Assembly: GCF_032854445.1 (NCBI RefSeq)
Contig: NC_088296.1
Coordinates: 19,767,853 to 19,831,852 of the forward strand
Reading direction: 5' to 3'
Length of the DNA: 64,000 nucleotides
Origin: Liolophura sinensis
Lineage: Eukaryota > Mollusca > Polyplacophora > Chitonida > Chitonidae
Part shown: positions 52,950 through 63,644 of the stretch, piece after piece
Numbering within the stretch: the first letter of the stretch is position 1
How the letters are laid out: each line of letters begins with the position of its first letter
The notes under the pieces: generated by a model
What the model saw: the letters and a program-made list of their open reading frames with translations, nothing else
Database searches by the model: none
What the model was told of the DNA's origin: nothing
Translations under genes and position numbers: made by a program

Positions 52950-55673
52950 GTGTTCAGTGCTGAGAGCGATGCAATGGAAGGTGTCCAGGGAAGTTCAGAT
53001 GAAATCACTGGAGAGGACACAGCAAACACCCTGCGCATTTTGTCTGTTGAATCTATAAAGAGTGAACCTTCAGAGGAGACCATTGTGTGGGACAAGACAA
53101 ATACTCAACACAAGACAAATACACAACACATTTTATGTGCTGAATCTGTGTGTATAAAAACAGAACCTTCAGAAGAATTTACTGTGGTAGCAAAGAAAAA
53201 TGATCTGCACATTTTGTGTACTGAGTCTAGTAATACAGAATCTGCAGAGGGAACCAATTTGGTGGACACGATCAACAGTTCACATCTTCCGTTTGTTGAA
53301 TCAGCACAGACTTTACCCTGTAGACTGAACGATTTTGTCATGCCGTCTGTTGAACTCCCTGTTGAATCTGTTCAAGGGAGACTGGTGCATGTTAAAACAG
53401 AAAATCTTTTTTCTCATGACCAGCTTGCTATGTGTAAATCAGAAGTGTCTGACGAAACACAGTTATCTGTGTTGGGAGCAAACCAGATCTCTAGAGAGCT
53501 TCACGAAACAGTGAAGACGGAACAGAGTGAATTCAGTGAAGAGATCTGTGTCATCATCAAGACAGAACCCATAGATATACATGAAGAAGGTAGGAGTGCA
53601 GATGTCGGTAATCAGCAGTTCGTATGTGAAGATAATCGCTCAGGTAAAGCAGGTGTTTGCACCTCTCCTTGGAACCAAAGTGATAGGCATTCGTCTTTTC
53701 CGGAAATCCTGCCTACTATAAATACGGGAAATACAGGAAATTCAGGAATCCTTCCAGGAATGCCATTAGGAAACCCAAGAGACTACACCGACATATCAAG
53801 AGGAAACCAGAAAAACCTCTCTAGCATATCACTAGGAAACTTAGGAAACTGCACAGACACGTCCAAAGGAAATTGGGGAAATGTCCCTGGTAAGCCAAGA
53901 GGAAATTCAGGAAACCTCCCTGGCAAACCTGGAAAAATCATTCATGCTGCAGACTCAAGCTGGTCATGTGTAGAAAGTTCAACAGATCTGGATCCATCCA
54001 TGGCAGACAACAGCAGTTTCCTAGACTTTGTCACGTCTTCTTTTGTGGAAGTTGAAGAGTCAGTTATAGGCCAAGAAGATTTCAAAGAACTTCAGTCGAG
54101 CTACAAATTAAGGGTGAAATCAAAGGAAAACTCTGTTAGGAGTCAAACAAAACTTCCTGGTAATGATACGTGTACTAAACAGGGATTAAATGTTTCCGTA
54201 CAAGGAGGAGTAATGAGTGACACTTGTAACGCCATGTACAGGACTGCCAAGTACCAGCCTGTGGTTAGGTTGGAAAGACTGGAGGGTGTACATGTGAGTG
54301 TTAAGTTACTCAACCATGCAGCTTCTGAAACACCCGGCAAGGGGAAACAGGGGAGTATGGATGAACAGGTGAAAATGAAACTTACAAAGGGCGTGTGTAA
54401 AACCAGTTTACAGTTAAAAGGTTTGGAAATGGACCTCAGAAAGCCTTGCCGTACAACCAGTTCCAAGTCCGGTTTGTCATCTCCACACAAGAAAATACCC
54501 TTTACCTGCAAAATCTGTGGGCGAACGGTTACACGACTATACGGCCTGCTTATACATATGAGGACTCATACAGGTGAGCGTCCATATTCGTGTGACAAAT
54601 GTCCAAGGGCATTCACCTGTCTGTCTAGTTTGAACGTGCACCGAAAGCTGCACACAGGTGAAAAACCTTATGCCTGTAGCATTTGCAACAAACGATATAT
54701 ATATTCACACCTGTTAAAAGTACACATGGGATCTCACACAAGGCCGTATTCATGTCAGATATGTCATAAAAGATTTCCTTCTATAAGAGTGCTTAGGGCT
54801 CACAAAGTAGTGCATACAGGAGAAAGGAAAAAACCTTTTAAATGTGAAATTTGTCAGAAAAACATGATTTCTAAAGTTGCCCTTGTGCAGCATTCACTGA
54901 TTCACACAGGTGAGAGACCCCACAGCTGTACCATTTGTAAGAAAACATTCACTTTGAGGGTCAATCTGACGCACCATTACAAAATTCACACAGGGGAGAA
55001 ACCGTACGCCTGCGCCCATTGCCCTAAACGATTCATATCATCCTCACATTTAAAGAGGCATACAGTAACACACACAAAAGTGAAAGCCTTCAGCTGTGAC
55101 ATTTGTCATAAGAGATTTTCAGGTCGTGACACCGTGAGGTCACATATGCATACGCACTCGGATGAAAGACCACACACCTGCAAGATATGCCAAAAGAGCT
55201 TCAAGACCAAAGGTGCGTTAAGAGCTCATATGAGATCCCACACAGACGAAAGACCGCACAAATGTGGGATATGTTGGAAAGGCTTTAAGCAAAAAGGTAA
55301 TTTAAAAGCGCACGTGCAGATACACAGTGGTGACAGGCCATACATCTGTAAGGTTTGTCACAAAGGCTATAAAACAGAGGGCAACTTGCGAGTGCACATG
55401 GTGTCACACAAGGTTGCAAGACCTTTCGTCTGTGAGATTTGTCAAAAAAGCTTCAAAACGACATGTTATTTAAAGGCACACATGAGAACACATCAAGATA
55501 AGAGGCCATATGCCTGTAGCGCATGTGGGAAAAAGTTTGTTACGCTTGCCTATTTGACACAACATGAACTTCTTCACACAGGTGAAAAACCATTTGCCTG
55601 CAAAGTTTGTGAAAGAAGTTATGCCACTCCTCAATATCTTAGAAGACATGTCTTGAAAATGAAACATGAATAA
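52950..55673 (+). CDS. C2H2 zinc-finger protein, gene D, 14 fingers, intact last exon
   Basis: The exon follows an acceptor (cagttgcag at 52,949) and runs unbroken to TAA. The first in-frame ATG is at 52,974 (899 residues). A short upstream exon may add residues, since the frame is open to the acceptor. The N-terminal half is acidic with five or six psi-K-x-E sites (IKSEPSEE, IKTEPSEE, VKTEN, VKTEQSE, IIKTEPID), then an Asn/Gly-rich repeat (GNxGN with LPGKP) at about 53,710-53,940, then the box YRTAKYQPVVRLERL at 54,236-54,280. The 14 C2H2 fingers span about 54,507-55,670, most joined by TGE(K/R)P(Y/F)-type linkers, with cores from CKICGRTV to CKVCERSYATPQYLRRH. By family it binds long DNA sites in the nucleus. 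The psi-K-x-E sites suggest sumoylation and thus repression, which is inference. Gene C is its inverted paralog. Confidence 0.92.
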   Translation: MFSAESDAMEGVQGSSDEITGEDTANTLRILSVESIKSEPSEETIVWDKTNTQHKTNTQHILCAESVCIKTEPSEEFTVVAKKNDLHILCTESSNTESAEGTNLVDTINSSHLPFVESAQTLPCRLNDFVMPSVELPVESVQGRLVHVKTENLFSHDQLAMCKSEVSDETQLSVLGANQISRELHETVKTEQSEFSEEICVIIKTEPIDIHEEGRSADVGNQQFVCEDNRSGKAGVCTSPWNQSDRHSSFPEILPTINTGNTGNSGILPGMPLGNPRDYTDISRGNQKNLSSISLGNLGNCTDTSKGNWGNVPGKPRGNSGNLPGKPGKIIHAADSSWSCVESSTDLDPSMADNSSFLDFVTSSFVEVEESVIGQEDFKELQSSYKLRVKSKENSVRSQTKLPGNDTCTKQGLNVSVQGGVMSDTCNAMYRTAKYQPVVRLERLEGVHVSVKLLNHAASETPGKGKQGSMDEQVKMKLTKGVCKTSLQLKGLEMDLRKPCRTTSSKSGLSSPHKKIPFTCKICGRTVTRLYGLLIHMRTHTGERPYSCDKCPRAFTCLSSLNVHRKLHTGEKPYACSICNKRYIYSHLLKVHMGSHTRPYSCQICHKRFPSIRVLRAHKVVHTGERKKPFKCEICQKNMISKVALVQHSLIHTGERPHSCTICKKTFTLRVNLTHHYKIHTGEKPYACAHCPKRFISSSHLKRHTVTHTKVKAFSCDICHKRFSGRDTVRSHMHTHSDERPHTCKICQKSFKTKGALRAHMRSHTDERPHKCGICWKGFKQKGNLKAHVQIHSGDRPYICKVCHKGYKTEGNLRVHMVSHKVARPFVCEICQKSFKTTCYLKAHMRTHQDKRPYACSACGKKFVTLAYLTQHELLHTGEKPFACKVCERSYATPQYLRRHVLKMKHE

Positions 55674-55874
55674 GAATTGTTTTTGTTGAGAAACATGAAG
55701 TAAGACTGGTGGTGTTTGTACTGTGATCGATTATGATTTATGTACAGGACTAAGTGGTTTTCCACTCTGCAACAACTTTATTGAACTGAGCTGGAATTGG
55801 TGTTGACTGATCAAGGGATTACACTGTAACAATTTTTTTAAAACAGAACTCTGCATGTTTAATATGACAAAGGA

Positions 55875-56935
55875 CTGTGTTTATCAGTTGGAGTCTGGTT
55901 AGTCAACAGAACTGTGTGGTTATTCAAAAGGACTGTGTGGTTATTCGACAAAACTGTGTGTTTTCTCAGCAGTTCTGTGTGGTTATTCAAAAGGACTGTG
56001 TGTTAATTCTACAAAACCGTGTGGTTTCTCAACAGATCTGTGTGGTTTCTCAACAGATCTGTGTGGTTATTCAAAAGGACTGTGTGGTTATTCGACAGAA
56101 CTGTGTGGTTTCTCAACAGATCTGTGTGGTTATTCAAAAGAACTGTGTGGCTATTCAAAATGACTGTGGTTTCTCAACAGATATATGTTGTTATTCAAAA
56201 GGATTGTGTGGTTATTCAAAAGGACTGTGGTTTCTCAACAGATCTGTGTGGTTATTCAAAAGGACTGTGTGGTTTCTCAACAGATCTGTGTGGTTATTCC
56301 AAAGGACTGTGTGGTTATTCGACAGATCTGTGTGGTTATTCAAAAGGACTGTGTGGTAATTCTACAGAACTGTGTGGTTTCTCAACAGATCTGTGTGGTT
56401 ATTCAAAAGGACTGTGTGGTTATTCGACAGAACTGTGTGGTTATTCAAAAGGACTGTGTGGTTATTCGACAGAACTGTGGGGTTTCTCAACAGATCTGTG
56501 TGGTTATTCTAAAGGACTGTGTGGTTTCTCAACAGATCTGTGTGGTTATTCGAAAGGACTGGTTATTCAAAAGGACTGTGTGGTTATTCAACAGAACTGC
56601 TTGATTATTCTAGAGAACTGTGTTCTTACTCTACACAAGGGTGTTACTCTACAGGACTGTGATGTTTCTCTACAAGACTGTGCAGTAAGCTACACTACAG
56701 GGCTGTTGTCCTTCTACAGCGTTGTCACTTTTGTAAAGGAATGCAAGGTTATGCACAAGACTGGTGATTGCACAGGGCTGTGTGGGTTTCAGTCAGTAAC
56801 AGTGAAGACTGTAAAGGTTGTGAAGTTACTGCATGAGCTTGAGTGGTTGCTACATTGGGTTGTGCAGTTACTGCATGGGGCTGTGCGGTTGCTGCATGGG
56901 CCTGTGCGGTTACGACATGAGGATGTATGTAAATT
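55875..56935. repeat. 21-bp tandem array just after gene D
   Basis: Units of 21 bp ('tgtgtggttattcaaaagga' plus c, with variants 'ttctcaacagatc' and 'ttcgacagaac') start about 200 bp after the stop codon. Two or three variants alternate, giving local 42/63-bp order. Later units drift to 'ctgtgcggttgctgcatggg'. Seven-codon periodicity keeps plus-strand frames open (CVVIQKD). These are not considered genes. Confidence 0.93.
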
Positions 56936-56939
56936 TTTT

Positions 56940-58050
56940 ACAACCGGAAATCAAAACTGAGTTTTTTTTTTTTTCTGGTCCAGATTGAATTTAGCTATAT
57001 TGTATACACAAACTATAACCTGGTATCGAGTTTAGTTCCACTTTGTGAACGTGAAAGTATATATGATATACATGTACCAGTATATATGTGTGTGTATATA
57101 TTTATGAGAGAAAGTTTCATTTCGTGTGAGGGTCATTTTTGATCATGATTTTATTGTTGATACATATACTTTTACAAGTATGTTATCCTGATCGGAGTTA
57201 TACATTGTATAATAAAACAGTTATAAACCATGGTGATGCATGTTGAGTTGTTGGTTGTTATATTAAAGGAAAGATAGGAACTAACAAGCATTATATCAAA
57301 AGTATAGATGTGCAAAATATAGAGATAAGGCTTATCCTGCTCAGAGATATATAATGAAACAGTTGTAAACCAGTTAAGTGGTTGGCTTTATCAATATTAG
57401 AAGAAAGAAAGGAACTAACAAATATTACATACCGAATAGACATATATAGGACTACAAACACAAAAACAAGGCTTATTACAATCAGAGGTACATTTGTATT
57501 TGTTATGCGCTGCAATTTATTTTCGCGGATTTACTTCAAAGTTGAGTTCGCGGGAGTTAATTTTCGCGCACTTAATTAAGGAAATACCGGTATTGAAAAA
57601 AAAAATCTTAACACTTTAATTTTCTGAATTATCATATGACCGAAAGTACACATGTACGTCAAACAGGTATTATCAAGAGTGACAGTAATCCTAATTTGTT
57701 TCCTGCAGTGTCGCTAGTCCTCGTAATCTGGATCAGACATTAAAACAGTGGAGGATGCGTTCTCCCCGACTGTGAGCAGTATTCAAAGAGCCTAAGCGGT
57801 GTCACTTGTTTTCGCTCCCGCCTTAGACTGTCGAGTGAGTACTTTTAATGAAGTGGCGAAGTGACGTTGCCTTTTGTGCAGTTCTACGTAAAACATATGA
57901 ATTCACCATTATTGGAGCCAGTCATTCACGCAGTCGTGCAACATGATAAGTTGTGGATTGTTTTCGTTTTTAATCGTCCTCAGTAGCCGGTCAGAAACCG
58001 CTATTAATCATAACGTACAGCTGTCAAACGTCCATTGCGTTGTTGAATAC
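56940..58050. other. DNA between related arrays, no gene seen
   Basis: AT-rich. 'tttcgcggatttacttc' near 57,520 has the look of dispersed mollusc-type repeats but was not classified. Confidence 0.4.
57211..57216 (+). promoter_or_regulatory. Possible poly(A) signal of gene D
   Basis: AATAAA beyond the 21-bp array. If used, the array lies in the 3' UTR. Confidence 0.25.
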
Positions 58051-58052
58051 AG

Positions 58053-58235
58053 TTCATTTATTTATTTGACTGGTGTTTTACGCCGTACTCAAGAATATTT
58101 GACTTATACGACGGTGGCCAGCATTATGGTTGGAGGAAACCAGGCAGAGCCCGGGGAAAACCCACGACCATCCGCAGGTCGATGATAGACCTTTCCACTT
58201 ACGGCCAGAGAGAAAGCCAGCATGAGCTGGTACAG
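58053..58235 (-). mobile_element. SINE-1 partial copy
   Basis: (attt) tail, 'ggtgttttacgccgtactca', core, ending 'agaaagccagcatgagctgg'. Confidence 0.85.
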
Positions 58236-58509
58236 TTCATAATTCGTTAGAAGCTCGCTCATTGGTCCACAGGAGACACAGCCAATGGTATAGCGTGTTT
58301 CAAAGCGACATTCATTGGATGCCAACACCACTTGTATCTACTTTTCTTTCACTTTCCTGGCATACCGAAGATTGATCAAAGCAAATACGAATGGACTCTC
58401 TCCTTGTTTTATACCCACTAAACCTAATCACCATAGTTAGTTCGAATGTATTTAAAGTCTAATACCCCAATATTCTGTTTTAGTAACGTGTCTAAAAGCT
58501 CCCTGCCGG

Positions 58510-58870
58510 CTGTGTGGTTGCCACATGAAATAGACTGTGGTTACTGCATGGGATTGACCCTGGTTACTACATGGGATTGACCCTGGTTACTACATGGGAT
58601 TGACCCTGGTTACTGCATGGGATTGACCCTGGTTACTACATGGGATTGACCCTGGTTACTACATGGGATTGACCCTGGTTACTACATGGGGCTAGGTGTA
58701 GTTACTAAAAGGGGCTGTGTGGTTACTGCATGGTGTTGTGTGGTGACTGCATGGAACTGTGGTTACTGTATACCTTTGTGGTCACTGCATGAGAATGTGA
58801 TTACAGCATAAGATCGACTATGTGATTACTGCTTGGCACTGTGTGATTACTGCTTGGCACTATGACACGG
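58510..58870. repeat. 23-bp tandem array related to the array after gene D
   Basis: 'tggttactacatgggattga' plus 'ccc' repeats with a 23-bp period at 58,561, 58,584, 58,607 and on, for about seven units. Flanking degenerate units ('ctgtgtggttactgcatggt') match the last units of the 55.9-56.9 kb array. Confidence 0.85.
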
Positions 58871-58899
58871 AGTAGGCAATTCATCGGGCTGTGTGGGTT

Positions 58900-61140
58900 C
58901 TGCATTTGCCTAGTATAATTTTAAGTCACTCTTGTATCCTGCAGAAATTTCCTCCCCATAGTGTTACTGTGCTTGAGAAAGCATTGTGACAGCTTTGTGG
59001 TCAAAGCGCATGACTAGGCCGCTTTTGTGAAGGGATTAGTATCTCCTTGCAGCTTTTATGGCTTAGATAGTTTTGATAGTGTAGAGCCCATTCTGGTGGG
59101 AAGAAACCGGTAGAAATCCACGACCATCCGCAGGTTGCTGACAGACCTATCGTATTTTAGGTCGTTCAGTAAGATACGAACGCACAGTGTCGACTGGCTT
59201 TTATTGCCCTTTATGATGTGGATAAGCTGCACTGATCAAGTGAATATGGTTTAAGAATTATGCTTAGATTATTTAACCTATTTATTTATCTTAAAGCTTG
59301 TGGCCTGTGGTTTGGGAGAGAACTAAATTGCATTTTATTAAAAAAAAAACTGTCAGAAATTATTTTCGTCTTAAACTCGTATGAAAATCTTAACCACAGA
59401 ACTACACGTTTCCTATTTTTGTTTTCATCTTGAAAATATGTACTCTATTCTAGGGGAATTTCAGTGCTCCAGTGTACCGGTAACCTTTTTTTTGAAAACA
59501 AATGATGGAATTGTTAAAATTTGTTAAAACATTTTAAAGTCAAGATTTTATGCTTACATTTGTTCATTTTCATTGGGAGTAGCGTTTCATGCGGAACGTT
59601 AGAATGTTTCATTTTATATATACTTTTGCTTACAGGAAATCGCAGTTTCGGGTAACTGACTTTTCGCAAAACAGCCAAGGTGAATGTGTTGGGCACGTTC
59701 GCGGAAAGTAAGCAAACTACAAGAAACTTCGTGTGAGACGATCCCGATTTCCCCGAGAACAGCGTGGACTGGTTGTTGGCATCCATGTATGAACGTAACA
59801 TGGCATTATTTTGCGTCAAAACATATGCCCGGTTTAGGAAATTGTAATGCTGCCAAGAAAATAGCTGTCATCACAGCATTTTGAGTAATTTTAAATCAAT
59901 GACGTCTAAGACATTAGAGACCTTTCGTTAGAATTTAAAAGTTCACTTCGTAATTTTTGACTAGAATAGGCAAACTAATTCAAATTTGAAGTTAGAAGTT
60001 ACAACGTGTAACTTTCAACTTAAGGTCTCTATTGCAATTGACATGACTGCGTTAGTTTTACCTAACTATGCTGAAGCCATGGTGCTACGGGGGTGTAATT
60101 TGCTACTGTTTAAGCATTTACACAAAGTTAGAACAGAACCGTGATTGAAGTAAATTAACGTTATATTTCACCGGGTACGTGCGACCATTTGCCACCTATC
60201 ACACTATAGACACTGCTGCAGATATCCATGTTCTACGATTTTTACTGTATCGTTCATCCCGAAGAGTATTCTCCCTTTGTATAGGAATTGACCAACTGTC
60301 GCGCTGGTGAAGAACCACTGGTGCGGCAATGCAGGTATCGAGAGGAACCTTCTCCGTGTAAGAGGCTGGTGTATTTGTAGGCCTAATCGATTTTACCAGT
60401 CCTCTTCAAAGGGAACCAAACTTAGTAACAAGCGTTTCAGAACACTGTTGTAAGGACTAACAACTCCGGAAGGATCTTACTTTATTCGTTTAATTGTTAC
60501 TTAATGTCATACTCAAGATTTTTTTCAATTTAACCGTGGCGCTCATTTTCATTGGTGGAGGAAACCGGAGGAACTGAGATAAACCAGCGACCTTTGGCAA
60601 GTTACTGACGAACGTTCTCACATATACATGCACACCATATTGGAGGAAGGTTAGCGGCCTTCACCGGACAGACTACTCCAAAGGCATTGGCAAATTCCCG
60701 GTGCACGGCCGGCTATACTAACCAGTACCAGTGATTTAAATAACACCGGTGGATAACGTCAATCAAATAAAAAGATAATTAAATAGCAGTACGAGTCAAC
60801 CAGTGCTGGTCGTTTTATTGAAGTATGGAGGGGACAGTGCCAGTGATTTGAATTACAGTAACGGCGTAAAGAACCAATGAAATAAATAAATGAATTAATT
60901 AAATATCAATGCAAGTCAGCGTGAATAAGCATTGCTGGTCGTGATGTTGAAATATGGAGAGTGCACTGTTTTCTTTTTTCCTCTATTAGTCAATTAATTT
61001 ATTTCCATTGAGTTAAAAGATTAGCTTCCATTGGGTTATAAAATTTAGGTTGCGTTTTGGTTAAGCGGTATAGTATACGACTATGCTGCTTCGAGTAGTG
61101 CATCAGTGCGCATGCGCATCAGGGATCCTACTAAGAATCA
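58900..61140. other. Intergenic DNA, no gene seen
   Basis: Contains SINE-1 fragments at about 59,090-59,150 and 60,480-60,620 (both minus, diverged). Short open frames without domains. Confidence 0.5.
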
Positions 61141-61146
61141 GTGCCC

Positions 61147-61455
61147 TATTACAACTTATGCTTTGGGATTCTGGCTGTATTAGCGGGGTACACAATTTAT
61201 TGTTTGCTGCTAACCTGCCATTTTAGTGTACAGGTACAGGTGCATACTTAGTTTGAAAACGATGGGAGTTGTCTTAACTTTGGGCAGGTATGAGTTTTAT
61301 TGATGAAAGTTTGAAATTGTTGTCGAGAGGACACAAGGTGTCAGGTAGTGATGAAGCTGCGATTGTAGTCCCTATGGCTTTGATAGGCATCCCTCCAAGC
61401 TGCTGGCATATTAAGGTTCATAATTTTGACGGCCATCCTATGTTAAGACTGGCAG
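61147..61455. repeat. Duplicated block, copy 2 (partner at 51,288)
   Basis: Same order of words as copy 1, with an ATGAGTTTT-initiated frame (MSFIDESLKLLSRGHKVSGS). The copies differ at many third codon positions but share no sequence downstream beyond about 61,455. Confidence 0.7.
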
Positions 61456-61802
61456 TTAGGCACCAAGGTCTGAGGCCAATTGTAGTCCACAGCCGAGTAA
61501 AACATTAAACAGGCAGCCTTTTTCGTCATCTCTGTTCTCCCTATGGATTTTTGGCTTTGTCCAGGAGAGTTGACGTTTTTTATATGTGAAGAACACCCAT
61601 CGAGATGGAGAAAAGTTGGTTGTGGAGACTACTTGGCAAAGCATCGAGAAAGCAGAATCTAGAAAGTTTTGTCGTTCAAAAGATGACTGATTTGAACAGA
61701 ACAGTAGCTCAATTTGGTCCGACAAAAGCGTTATCACTTCGGTTAACGATTGCTTACTGAGAAACGTGATGGCACAGACAAAAATTCACAGACTACGTAG
61801 AT

Positions 61803-62080
61803 ATACCGGTTCGTTCGTAGCCTAGTGGTCAGCGTGCCAGTGCGGCACAATGGCCCTGGAGCCTCACTTCAATGCGATTACTGTTAGTTCAAGCCCAGCT
61901 CATGCTGGCTTCCTATCCCATCGTACGTCGGAAGGTGTTGCAGAAACCTGTGAATGGCTGTGGGTTTGATCCGGGCTCTGCCCGATTTACTCCCAGTGTA
62001 ATGCTGACTGCCTTGGTATAAGAGAAATATTCTCGAGTATGGCGTAAAACACCAATCAATGAAATAAATAAATACATGTA
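61803..62080 (+). mobile_element. SINE-1 full-length diverged copy
   Basis: Head 'gtagcctagtggtcagcgtg', 'ttagttcaagcccagctcat', core and tail 'gtaaaacaccaatcaatg'. Confidence 0.8.
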
Positions 62081-62084
62081 GCTT

Positions 62085-63475
62085 AGCCTCGAGTTACATC
62101 AGATAGAACCGGCTCCCGGTTTCAGTAAATAACAGACCATCAATACATTAGGTCTCTCCAGCAGTTGTATGTTTGGTATTTTATATACCTTGTCTATAAC
62201 ATGGAGCCATACTGGATGGATTAGCACAAAAATCTGATTATTATAAACTTTAGCAGTCCGACAACAGACCTATTGCAGTCAGGCAGTAGGAAATGAGATT
62301 TGAATAAAAGCGGGTGCCTGATGTGAATAATTTCTCACCAACAGCTAAACCTTATTTTCTAGTCACAAATCAATTATTAGATAGATCGATTTGTATATAC
62401 ATATATACATACTTCCAATTTTGCCATCATCGATAATGAGGAGAATATATTCAGGCACTATACATGTATATAATGGTTGACATTATATAAGACAGGGGAT
62501 CGTGCAAGATCCCTTTAATTTATGAATTAAGCCAAACACACGTGGCACCACAAGTTAGCACCAAGTCCTGGAACTGTCACAGAGGCACGAATGTCAGACA
62601 CAAGGAGACCCAGCCTGCCATCTCGACGCACACGCCGGGCGTTATGACCTTCTGTAACGTCACAGAAGGCGTCTGTCTATTTTGGTAAACAAGGGCTCTT
62701 CAAGCTGTCACAGAAACTCAGCACTCGCTAAAACAGGCTATCGAACTCATCGGTAAAGCATATGAAGGTTCAGCTGTCGCGCATACAAATCCAGTTATAT
62801 AACGGATATCAGCATGACAGTTCCGTGTATATTATACCATTTCATCAACACCCCGATAACATTGCGTGCAAGCACAATGTGAGGCGTATCAATCCCATGC
62901 TGGGCATGCGTACAAGGTTTTATGTGTTACAGGACGATATCACCGCATGGTATTAAAGCTGGCATACTAATTTACATATATATTATTAAATTCTTCAGTT
63001 ACCCAGGGGTGATTTGTTTCCATGTTATATAGGTGTTCAAGGCACTTGGAAATCCACTGGTTACTTCCCATGTTTCATAATAAAGAATATGCTAAAGGCA
63101 TGCACATTGTATGTCGTTTTTTTATCTCTGCCCTCAGAAATCCATTGTTCAGTATACGTGTTCCATAAAGTCTTTCGACGGGTGCCCATGCACTCAGAAG
63201 GCCGTTGTTCAGAACAACTTGCATACAGGCTCAGAGAAATCCATCAGCTAACATGACTGCACTTCATTGTTCACTGCTCAACAGACAAACCATCGACAAT
63301 GCATTCGCCGCGTCAATGCACTACAAAGTTTTTTGGTAGCTTGGCGATGATTCCGAAATCAATGGATCAGTTTACCCGCACTCACACTGACACTAATCAG
63401 TTTGCCTACAATTGTTGACTTATATATCTCACAGACAATTTGCCTACGAACATAAATGCACGACTTTCTTTGTAT
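62085..63475. other. Intergenic DNA, no gene seen
   Basis: No domain, splice pattern or clear repeat recognised. Confidence 0.5.
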
Positions 63476-63477
63476 TT

Positions 63478-63640
63478 TTTTATTTATTTATTTATTTATT
63501 TATTTGATTGGTGTTTTAGACCGTACTCAAGAATATTTCACTTACACGACGGCGGCCAGCATTATGGTGGGTGGAAACCGGGCAGAGCCCGGGGAAAGCC
63601 ACGACCATCCGCAGGTTGCTGCCAGACATTCTCACGTACG
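63478..63640 (-). mobile_element. SINE-1 partial copy
   Basis: (attt)n tail, 'gattggtgttttagaccgta', core to 'gcaggttgctgccagaca'. The head is missing. Confidence 0.85.
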
Positions 63641-63644
63641 ACTC

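Noticed and set aside
56019-56960. A 313-codon frame (CGYSKGLCGFSTDL) after gene D
   Set aside because: Product of the 21-bp array, with overlapping open frames on the same strand.
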